A stretch of 64,000 nucleotides of DNA. Source: Bacillus subtilis (lineage in GTDB: Bacteria > Bacillota > Bacilli > Bacillales > Bacillaceae_C). This document shows, one piece after another, positions 9,807-19,000 of the stretch. The position numbers and the translations under genes were made by a program. The notes beneath the pieces were generated by a model. That model worked only from the letters and a program-made list of their open reading frames with translations. It did no database searches and was not told the origin of the DNA. The stretch spans positions 62,001-126,000 of the forward strand of contig NZ_VTQV01000004.1 of assembly GCF_008764245.1 (NCBI RefSeq), in the 5' to 3' direction. Numbering within the stretch: the first letter of the stretch is position 1; each line of letters begins with the position of its first letter.

Positions 9807-12416
9807 TTAGTCTTTGCCTTTTTTGGACCACTTGTCAATCAAATAACTAGCATCAGCCTTGAGAACTTGATAGGCTTTCTCCGAAATCAATCCTTGTTCT
9901 TCATGAAAAGCAAGCAATTGTTGAAAACTTTCCATGTGTTTGGCAACTTTTTTAGCTGTTCCTTTTTCTTCGAAATGGCTTACTGCAATTAAATGAACTT
10001 GTAACGAACGGGCAGTACTATAGTTGTCGAATTCCCCCGCTTCCTTGAAACGCTGAACCAGTGTCTCCATACCATCAGCACTTGTGGTTACATGAATGAT
10101 ATAAGACTTTTCCTGGACATTTCCGGCTTTATCCACTGCAGTCACAAGGAGTTCATGCTTACCGGGTTTACCGGCCAAATCAACAGCTGTTCCTTCTTCA
10201 TAGACTTCACCGTCAAATGAAGCAGATACATTAGCTACTCCGCTCTCATCATCCTTTACTTCCCAGGTAAACTGCACAGAATCCGTATCATATACGGTCA
10301 CTTCATTTTGAAGTGTGTTTCCGTTTATCATTGCATTAATTTCCGGGGACGTTTCATCTAGTGGACCATCTGAATGCAACACTTCATGAACTTGCTCGTC
10401 CGTTAAAGCCCGGTTATAAATTCGGACATTATCGAAGTAACCCTTGAAGTATGGATTACTGTAAAATGATTTTCCTAGGTAGGCCTTTAAGTTAGCACCT
10501 ATTGTAGAAAGATTTGCAATTAATTCTGTATTTACCCCTACAAGCTCTCCGTCTTTGTATAGCTTCATTGTACTATGTTTACCGTCCTGATTACGTTCTA
10601 GTACAAGCCCAATATTTGTCCAGTCATTTTTTAATGAGTTGCTAAGGGATCGGACAATTTTTTGTTCTTTTGGATGCGATTTTACGGTTAACGCTGCATA
10701 TAGTTCACTTGGTCTCGGACGTAGGAATAAATATTTTTGATAATCCTGTCCAACTCCGAAAGTAAAAAAGAATTGATTATCCATTTCCGACTTAACATCC
10801 ATAAAAATAGATACATTATCCCTACCATCAAAATATCCTTGTGGGAATTCCAAATACGGACTGTTAGTATCCGCATTACCTCCGCCGAGATATAATACCT
10901 TTCCTTTTTCTTCATCATCTACATAAATTGCTTCATTATGAAGCATACCATTATTGGCAAAACCGGAAGCACCAGTATTCTTTACAATATTACCTTGTAA
11001 TGTTTCTTCAAACGTGTACTCTAAATCTGCTGTAAGCTCTTCACCTGTATCCGGTGTCACAGGTTCAACGAGATCTTGCCCCCATTTCGCCATAATGGCA
11101 GCATATTCCTTTTGGGTAACAGGTAATACACTACCGTGTTTTGCACCCGTTGGCATTCTATACTCTGTATCTTCTAACCTTCTAAAATTTCCCGATGCTA
11201 AATCTTCAGCATTCTCAGCTATTAATGGGAAGAAACCAACACCCGCGTTACTACCAGCATAACCATCAAGTAACAAAACCCACTTCTCTTGACCATTTAG
11301 CTTAAAGATGGCTGGACCCTCTACTCCTTCTTGCCCACCTACCCTTTCTTTTACTAACTCAAAGTCACCTAGGACAGAGTCACTCTTCTCTAAAAGAACA
11401 GTTAAATTTTGTTCATTTTTTGTAAATCGATAATACGATCCGTTATGTTCAATCATAGATGTGTCAATAAATGTGTTCGTATCGGTTCTATCTTTATAAA
11501 TCTTTGGTTCTGTAAATGTCCAAAAGTCACGAGTTTTTGCATAATAGATACGATGTCCCTCGCCGTTAACGTTAGATGACCAGTACACCACATACTCTCC
11601 GGTGGCGGGGTCGTAAATTGTTTCTGGTGCCCATGCATTTCCTGCATCCTCTGGGGCAATTTCGACCATTCTTTGTTCTGACCAATTGACTAAATCATTC
11701 GATTCCCACACTATAATCGATTTACTTCCATTGTTCGCATATTCCCCCCAGTTACCGGCATTCGCATCCAAATCGGTTGCAATTAGATAAAACTTGTCAC
11801 CCTCAGGTGCTCTAATAATATAATGGTCACGTACACCTTTAGTACCTAATGTAGATTCCAATATAGGCTCATTATTATTCAAATCATCCCAGAAAAAACC
11901 GTCTTTACTTGCAGCAAGATGAATCTGTTGGCTTTCTCCATTGCCATATAAGTCACTACGAAAATACATGTAAATATAATCTGTAAATTCATCTAGTTGA
12001 GTAGCTTTTCTTACAGTTACATTGATAACTTTCTCTATCACATCCCCATTAAATTCGAGTGTGGCTGTCATGGCAATCTGTTGATCAGTAGATTGGCGAT
12101 GCACAACCCCTGCAGGAATTTCTTTATTCTCCTCAGTTGGTTTATCTGTGACAATATTAGGATTTGAAGATTCCCAAGTAATGTTTACTTTTTTCCCATT
12201 CACACCTATTTCAGATGGTAAGGTGATATTGCCACGTACATCGTCTCTGTTTGGTATTACTAATTTGGATTTTGCCTCTGCTAGTACCGCATTTAAGTCC
12301 CCATCTGCCCCTGAAGCAAATACAACTTGTCCAAGGGTTACAATACTCAATAACATAAGAAGAGCTGTAAATCCAATCATTCTGCTAATTATGATAACTT
12401 CCGTTAATCCCTTCAT
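9807..12416 (-). CDS. Secreted GH43 glycosidase with LamG, Ig-like and FIMAH-type modules
   Basis: 869 residues: signal peptide (1-35), N-terminal Ig-like domain (about 40-133), GH43 propeller (about 136-435), LamG (about 462-680), Ig-like sandwich (about 685-778) and a FIMAH-type helical end (about 780-869). The acidic triad is visible as Asp197 (VRDHYI), Asp318 (FIDTSM) and Glu366 (VEGPAI), so the domain should be active. The usual Pro after the first Asp is His here. The catalytic domain resembles the first GH43 domain of the 1414-residue neighbour (16055-20299). Its C-terminal module belongs to a slightly different subtype (starting LVQRFKEAGEF), shared with the secreted GH32 at 36706-39363. 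Probable role: exo-acting arabinofuranosidase or xylosidase on a plant glycan. Confidence 0.83.
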   Translation of the reverse strand: MKGLTEVIIISRMIGFTALLMLLSIVTLGQVVFASGADGDLNAVLAEAKSKLVIPNRDDVRGNITLPSEIGVNGKKVNITWESSNPNIVTDKPTEENKEIPAGVVHRQSTDQQIAMTATLEFNGDVIEKVINVTVRKATQLDEFTDYIYMYFRSDLYGNGESQQIHLAASKDGFFWDDLNNNEPILESTLGTKGVRDHYIIRAPEGDKFYLIATDLDANAGNWGEYANNGSKSIIVWESNDLVNWSEQRMVEIAPEDAGNAWAPETIYDPATGEYVVYWSSNVNGEGHRIYYAKTRDFWTFTEPKIYKDRTDTNTFIDTSMIEHNGSYYRFTKNEQNLTVLLEKSDSVLGDFELVKERVGGQEGVEGPAIFKLNGQEKWVLLLDGYAGSNAGVGFFPLIAENAEDLASGNFRRLEDTEYRMPTGAKHGSVLPVTQKEYAAIMAKWGQDLVEPVTPDTGEELTADLEYTFEETLQGNIVKNTGASGFANNGMLHNEAIYVDDEEKGKVLYLGGGNADTNSPYLEFPQGYFDGRDNVSIFMDVKSEMDNQFFFTFGVGQDYQKYLFLRPRPSELYAALTVKSHPKEQKIVRSLSNSLKNDWTNIGLVLERNQDGKHSTMKLYKDGELVGVNTELIANLSTIGANLKAYLGKSFYSNPYFKGYFDNVRIYNRALTDEQVHEVLHSDGPLDETSPEINAMINGNTLQNEVTVYDTDSVQFTWEVKDDESGVANVSASFDGEVYEEGTAVDLAGKPGKHELLVTAVDKAGNVQEKSYIIHVTTSADGMETLVQRFKEAGEFDNYSTARSLQVHLIAVSHFEEKGTAKKVAKHMESFQQLLAFHEEQGLISEKAYQVLKADASYLIDKWSKKGKD

Positions 12417-12568
12417 AACTTACCCTCCCGCTATTAACCTTTCACCCTAAAGGATGTATAAAAAACTACCCCTTATCATCTCCTTTGGTAGATAAAAAAT
12501 AGTCAAATCCCTCTATTGTATGGGAACTCCTCAATTGAAAGATTGGAAAACAGATTATTATATCGGAA

Positions 12569-12601
12569 TTTCCCATGCTAGAAAATAACTAGCATGGGAA
12601 A
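12569..12601 (-). other. Intercistronic hairpin (CCCATGC core)
   Basis: Perfect 13-bp stem, TTTCCCATGCTAG (12569-12581) / CTAGCATGGGAAA (12589-12601), with a 7-base loop. It lies just after the stop codon of the gene at 12633. The core CCCATGC/GCATGGG is the same as in the hairpins at 1935, 6260 and 15997. Confidence 0.65.
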
Positions 12602-12632
12602 TACCCCCATAAAAATTTCTTAAATGATCTTC

Positions 12633-15600
12633 TTATTTCTCTTGCCATTTCTGAATGAGTGAATTAGAATCTGCCTTTAGAGTTTCGTACAGTTCTTGGG
12701 AAATCGATTCGTTTTCCAGTTGATAATCCAATAATTTCTTGAAGCTTTCCATATGTTTAATGACCTTCTCAGCCGACCCCTTTTTCTCGAATTGTCCAAC
12801 AGCTATTAAATGAAGTGTGAGTGCACGGTAATCTTTTTCAGATAAATCTTCCTGATGATCTTCAAGGGTTGAAAGTAGATAAGATGTATCCAGTTCATGT
12901 TCCGCTCCATCTACAATGATCGTAGCCGTTACCGCCCTGTTTTCGGGAAGAATCTCTCTGTCTAGAACCATATCTAAAACAGGAGTCCCATCAGCTGCCC
13001 AATGGACTTTTCTTATGGACGTATTTCTATGTCCGCCACTTTGAGGCATCGTGTGATAAACGTTAACCAATTCCCCATCCTCATCTAGTACATAGGAATT
13101 ATGACCAGGTCCATATTCTCCCGGGACAGATTCGGAATTAAGAATTGGGTAATTTGTTTTTGTCCATGATGCTGGATCTAATAGATCACTATCTTCATTT
13201 GCTGTTAATAAACCGATTGAATAGGTAGGATCTACTCCCGAACCCGAAAAAGTGACAAACACTTTATCCCCGTGTTTTAGCACATAGGCACCCTCAATTA
13301 CTTCTGTTGTCCAGCGCTCCCAACCATAATAAGGCCTTGCCATTCTAATGGGATCTGTCATCAATTCCCAAGGCCTCAAAGGATTTATTTTTGCTATATA
13401 AAGATCTGAACTTCCATTTGGATCCCCAATAAACCTCTGTGCCCATATCACATAATGTTCATCGTGATGCTCAAAATAGGTCATATCTAACGTAATACCT
13501 TCTGTATAGAGATATCCACCATCTTTATTTAGCACCTTATTTGGTGACTCCCAATCAGATGCAGCAAGTGGGTCTCCGCCCTCTTTCAATTTCATTACAT
13601 AAGATTGGACGGTATTCCAGTAAGGACGGCCTGCTGCAAAGAAAATATATAGATCTCCATTAATTGAATGCAGTTCTGGTGCCCATATGCTACCTGACAT
13701 ATCCCCAGATGGATTAGCTTCAAATATCCTACTTGATGCGGCATCCTTTAATTTCAAAATCGTATCCGCTTCTCTAATATTTAAATCTCTTTGCCCATTC
13801 TCATTAGTGGCAATAAAATAGTATTTTCCGTTGTACCAAAAAACGTTTGGATCTGCATATCCTTTGATCATTTCCTTTGGATAATTTGATTGTTTTACAG
13901 TCCCACTGACTGTATAAGTACCCTTTTGACTAAAATCAATTTGTTTAAATTGTTCCTTATTCCAATTCACTACTTTATCTGCCGTTGATCCATCACTATA
14001 AGAAGCGGTTACTTTCATCTTACTAAGGTCTTCAAACGAAAAATCTTCATTTTTATTAACCTTTACCTTAACGTTAGAAATCTCTGTATTTATAACCTTG
14101 GTCAACTTATTTTTAATTTGTTTTCCTTCTGCTTTCGTAACTAGAATGTGATTGCTAGGAATTGTATTACGAATGCCCGTCTTTATCTCTTCTACTTTTA
14201 TTTTTGCCCCTGACTTTGGATCACTGACTGTTTTAAAATCCCGTGTTGTATTATAGTATCGAGTTCCATCTAGGTTTTCCCACTCAATTCGGTACTCTTC
14301 CGAAGAAGCATCATATTCGGCAATTGGCTTTGTTACGGTTTCATCTGTATTTAAGGTAATCAAACCTATTTCTTCAAAGGACAGTAAATCAGACGATTTA
14401 AAGAGTAAAATAGACGACTTTTCCTCTTGATTTTGGGTACCATTCCCATTAAGTCTTGTTGCAACCACACCAAAAGCTCCATCTTCCATTCTAAAAATGT
14501 AGGGATCAACTAATTTTTTTGTATCCCCCTTCACACTTGTTTTAAAATCAGCTTTCGGGAACAATACACCCGTATTATTGTTTAAAGCCGTATAAGCCGT
14601 CCCATCTGCACTGTAACCTAAGTGCATCGCATCTGTTACAACACTGCTGCCAGCACGAAGATAACTAAGGATATGGGCTGGGGAAGATTCGATCACTTTC
14701 ACTTTAAATACCTTTGTCGATTGCTGTTCGTCATATGAAATAATCGCGGTTAGCGTTATATCTGTCATCCCTTCCGAAGGCGGAGTGATCATACCGTCAT
14801 GACCAATAACAGTCAGATTGCTACTGCTCCATGATATGGAAGCTGGTCCTCTCGAAGACGGTAGCTCAACGTTCTCACTAAGTACGTATGGGATGTATAG
14901 ATCATTCGCAACTTTTTTCGTAATATTTTGCAGAGATACAAGCGTTATCGTAAAATCTTTTGTAGCTTGGTAGTCGCCCAAAGCTATCGTTGCCGTTAAT
15001 GTTGCTGTTTGTTCTTTATCTGTCAAAGAAACAACACCTGTATTTGAAATAATACGGTCATTACTGGATTTCCATGTTATGGTTGTACCATTATTTCCCG
15101 TTGTAGGTAACGTCAAATTGCCTATAACAGCTGAGGTATCTCCCAAGGTAAGATTCTTTTTATCTTGCTCGATTAACAATTGTGTTTTTTCCTCTTCGTA
15201 AATAGAAGATATACTTGTATCGTCTAAAGCTTCCCCATAGATACGTAGATTCTGAAAGGAACCTGCAAATGTATGGTCATTTAAATAATTGGACCGCCCT
15301 ATATATGCATTTAAGCCTGCACCGAAATCACTTACTGTTTTCGTTTTTTTGGTAGTGCCTATCTTCTCGCCGTTCATGTAGCCGGTTACGGAGGTAGGCG
15401 TGATCACGGTCGTATAATGGGTCCACACCCCTTTATTCCCTGTTGTATTGGTGGAGGTAACCCCAACTTCAGTCGTCCAAGGCGCACTGCTGTTTAGCGA
15501 GTTGGTAAAGACAGATTTAAAGTTGCCACTTGGGTCGGTGGGATTGAATAACCAATAATTTTCCGGTACTTTACTTGCATTTGCTGGAGTACCAAAAAAC

Positions 15601-15947
15601 AATGCGGAATAATTCCCACTGCTTGTATTACTTTTTAGCCACGTAGAAATGGTCACATGATCTTGCTGATCAAATAATCCATCCGGTAACTTTACGTAAT
15701 TGGTGTTGCTATTCGTTCCGCCAGGTAAGGTTAAACCATCGGTAAAGGTGATATTCCCAACAGCTTCCCCATGCTTTTCATTACCCGAAACATCCTTCAC
15801 ATCTTCTATTAACGGATAATGTGCCAAAAGGCTATCATCACGTTCTGAGGTCGATTTATCTGCGGCAAAAGTGACTTGCTGGGCAAAAAGACTGTTCCAT
15901 AGAAGAATAGAAACTAAGACGAAAAATTTTCCGTTTTTTTCAATCAA
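12633..15947 (-). CDS. Secreted GH43 glycosidase, paralogue of the protein at 6330-9680
   Basis: 1104 residues with the same module order as its paralogue: signal peptide, LamG, two Ig-like domains, partial GH43-like segment, Big_4-type domain, full GH43, FIMAH-type end. The full domain has Asp699 (YADPNV), Asp821 (LDMTYF) and Glu885 (IEGAYV). In the partial segment the first catalytic position is still Asp481 (LVDPYIF), unlike the Asn in the paralogue, but the segment is again too short to hold the general acid. The start is TTG with an AAGGAGG site nine bases upstream. About 720 bp encoding the LamG region are nearly identical in DNA to 8793-9511, while flanking parts are clearly diverged. 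Predicted arabinofuranosidase-like, extracellular. Confidence 0.85.
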   Translation of the reverse strand: MIEKNGKFFVLVSILLWNSLFAQQVTFAADKSTSERDDSLLAHYPLIEDVKDVSGNEKHGEAVGNITFTDGLTLPGGTNSNTNYVKLPDGLFDQQDHVTISTWLKSNTSSGNYSALFFGTPANASKVPENYWLFNPTDPSGNFKSVFTNSLNSSAPWTTEVGVTSTNTTGNKGVWTHYTTVITPTSVTGYMNGEKIGTTKKTKTVSDFGAGLNAYIGRSNYLNDHTFAGSFQNLRIYGEALDDTSISSIYEEEKTQLLIEQDKKNLTLGDTSAVIGNLTLPTTGNNGTTITWKSSNDRIISNTGVVSLTDKEQTATLTATIALGDYQATKDFTITLVSLQNITKKVANDLYIPYVLSENVELPSSRGPASISWSSSNLTVIGHDGMITPPSEGMTDITLTAIISYDEQQSTKVFKVKVIESSPAHILSYLRAGSSVVTDAMHLGYSADGTAYTALNNNTGVLFPKADFKTSVKGDTKKLVDPYIFRMEDGAFGVVATRLNGNGTQNQEEKSSILLFKSSDLLSFEEIGLITLNTDETVTKPIAEYDASSEEYRIEWENLDGTRYYNTTRDFKTVSDPKSGAKIKVEEIKTGIRNTIPSNHILVTKAEGKQIKNKLTKVINTEISNVKVKVNKNEDFSFEDLSKMKVTASYSDGSTADKVVNWNKEQFKQIDFSQKGTYTVSGTVKQSNYPKEMIKGYADPNVFWYNGKYYFIATNENGQRDLNIREADTILKLKDAASSRIFEANPSGDMSGSIWAPELHSINGDLYIFFAAGRPYWNTVQSYVMKLKEGGDPLAASDWESPNKVLNKDGGYLYTEGITLDMTYFEHHDEHYVIWAQRFIGDPNGSSDLYIAKINPLRPWELMTDPIRMARPYYGWERWTTEVIEGAYVLKHGDKVFVTFSGSGVDPTYSIGLLTANEDSDLLDPASWTKTNYPILNSESVPGEYGPGHNSYVLDEDGELVNVYHTMPQSGGHRNTSIRKVHWAADGTPVLDMVLDREILPENRAVTATIIVDGAEHELDTSYLLSTLEDHQEDLSEKDYRALTLHLIAVGQFEKKGSAEKVIKHMESFKKLLDYQLENESISQELYETLKADSNSLIQKWQEK

Positions 15948-15996
15948 ATTGCTTAACCTCCTTCACAAACAATTAGTTGGCATTATTATTTCGGAA

Positions 15997-16029
15997 TTTC
16001 CCATGCTAGAAAATGACTTGCATAGGAAA
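15997..16029 (-). other. Intercistronic hairpin (CCCATGC core, one mismatch)
   Basis: Stem TTTCCCATGC (15997-16006) / GCATAGGAAA (16020-16029) with a single mismatch, just after the stop of the 16055 gene. It is a diverged copy of the hairpin at 12569-12601, with similar flanking bases on both sides. Confidence 0.55.
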
Positions 16030-16054
16030 TTCCTCCATAAAATAAATTATCTTC

Positions 16055-19000
16055 TTATTTCCCTTCCCACTTCTGAATGAGCGAATTAGCATTTGCCTTT
16101 AAAATTTCGTAAAGTTCTTGAGTAATCAATTCGTTTTCCAACTGATAGTCAAGCAATTTCTTAAATGTTTCCATATGTTTAATGACCTTCTCAGCCGCTC
16201 CCTTTTTCTCAAATTGACTAACAGCTGTCAAATGAACTACGAGTGAGCGATAATCTTTTTCAGATAAATCTCCCTGATGTTCCTCAAGGATTGAAAGCAG
16301 ATGGGATGTATCCAGTTCATCTAAAGGTAATAAGCCATTGATCGCTGATTGTAAAGCGGCTATCGCCGAGTCCAGTTCTTCTTCTGTTTTGCTCTCCTTC
16401 AAAGCTTTCTCAGCTATTGAAATAGCCTCTTGTAAGGCGGCAAACGTTGCTTCCGTATATTTCCCTTCATTCTTAATTGATTTTGCTTCGTCTATCAGAG
16501 ATTTCAGCTTAGAAATATCCAATTCAGGGGTCTTTACGTAAACCGGCTCCGTTATACCTCTTAAAGTTGGTTTTACTTTTTTGATCGTGCCATCATCATT
16601 AAATTCCATCTTATCAATCACAACTTCACGGTTGAAACCGTTGCCGTCAGGAATTGCATGTCGGGCATAAACAATATAATACTCATCCGTGTTCGGTATA
16701 TTTAATATTGAGTGATGACCAGGACCTTTAATTCCAAGGCTTAAATCTTTACTAAGAATGACATCTTTTTTCGTCCAGGGTCCCATCGGGGACGTTCCTG
16801 TTGCATAAGCAACCTGATAGTTCTCACTACCTGTGTCATCCTCTGACCACATTAAGTAATAAATACCGTTTCGTTTAAATACAACTGGAGCTTCCCTGAA
16901 GTTTGCCGGTGTCATATCGACCGGCGTCTCGGCAAATGAAACCATATCTTCATTGAGCTTCGCACCAAATAAACTTCCGTTCCCCCAATAAAAATAATAC
17001 TGTCCATCATCATCTTTAAAAGCGTATGGGTCAATCGCTTGGCCTGGATATTTTCCACTTGGTACTAATGGTTTGCCTAAAGCATCTTTAAATGGTCCTG
17101 TTGGGGATGTTGACGATGCTACTCCAACGTTGGCATCTGCAGAGAAATAGTAGTAATATATCCCATCCTTTTCTGCAATACCAGGCGCCCAAGCACGGCT
17201 ATCGGCCCAGGTTACATCATCTGATGCAAGATCTAGGATCACACCTTCATCTTTCCAATTAATTAAATCTTTTGAAGAAAATGCCTTAAATGAAGAACCT
17301 GACCATCCATCAAATCCATCCGTTGTAGGATATAGATAATACGTATCTCCAAAAACAGCGATTTGTGGATCTGCATAAAGTCCTGGCAATGTGCTAGCTG
17401 GATGAATCTCTACTTTCACGCTCCATTCCTGCTTGTTTCCATCCTTGTCCGTCACTGTATACGTAACAGGGTTTGTAAAATCCTGTGCTTTACCTGATGC
17501 TGGACTTACTGTAGAACTTGGTAAAAGAGTAATCGTCGGTGTTAAATTTGTTACATCTATACCTTGTCCTTCTTTCACATGAACTGTAATTGTATTTGAC
17601 TTTTTATCAATTTCAGCTTGACCTTTTTGTCCAGGTACTTCGAAGTTTCCAATTCCAGTCGGTTCAAGGGTCATTTCAAGGATTTCGTCTTCCGAGAGAG
17701 CACGATTATAAACTTTGACATTGTCGAAATATCCTTTAAAGTATTGATCTCCTGAATAGAAGGATTTTCCTAAATATGCTGATAAATCTGCTCCTAAGTC
17801 TTTCATTGCCAATGTTACATCGTTATTTTCAGCTACAAGAATACCATCCTTATACATCTTCATACTCGTAGGTGTCATGACCAGTTTAATATTCATCCAC
17901 TTGCCCTTAATGGAAGATGTATTCGCTTTAACCTCTTGCTCATTTGACCAACTATTTACCGTAATGGCATTTCTTATTTCCGTATCACGTGTTCTCAAGA
18001 ACATATATTTTTGATCATTCTTACCTATTGTAAAGGTAAAGAAGTTTCCTGATACTGTTTCTGGTTTAATATCCATGGAAATCGATACTGTATCTCTTCC
18101 ATCGAAGAAACCAGTTGGGAAGGCAGCAAAAGTATTAGCCGTTCCGTTTAGATAAAGCACTTTTGAATCCTTATCTACATCTGTCAAATACTTTGCGTTA
18201 CCGTGTAGTGCTCCTGAATAGTTATTGCCTGAATGATCTTCAATCGTTTTGTCTGTTGTAGTTTCCTCAAAATTGTACTCAAGAATTGCTTCTTCTTGTT
18301 CTTCTTCATCAGGTGCCTCAGCTTCTTTATTCCATTTAGCCATTATAGCTTCGTGCTCTTCCTTTGTTATAGGCAATACAGATCCATGTCTCTTTTTGTT
18401 AGAGCCTAAGGAATAGTCTGAAGTTGCTAATCTAGTAAAATCCCCACTTGAGAGATCAGTAGTTAATAAGGGAAGATATCCTTTCCCGGATGCATACTGA
18501 TCAACCATTAAATTCCATTCCTCGCGATCGTTAAATTTAAAGATTAATGGTCCTTCTACATCTCCCCCTGTTAATCCCGTGGAAGGTTCAATCGTTCCTA
18601 CCTTTGACCATGTACCAAGCAATTGATTACTTTTTTCAATCGTGATTTGCCCATCACCTGAATAACGGTAGTACATATCCCCATCCTCTATAATGGTTGT
18701 ATCAATGATATTCTGATCTCCCGGACGATCAATAAACACTTTTGGTTCAGTAAAGGTATGGAAATCTCTTGTCTTTGCATAATAAATATTATGCGGTTCA
18801 AAAATGCCTTGATCATTACGTGTGGTCGATGCCCAAAATACGATATACTCTCCTGTCCTTTCGTCATAAAAAGCTTCTGGTGCCCACGCATTACCTGCAT
18901 TTTCTGGAGCTACCTCTACCATTCTTGGCTCAGACCAGTTTACTAAATCAGTAGATTCCCAAATAATAAGCGATTTACTACCTTCTCTTTGTGCTGCACC

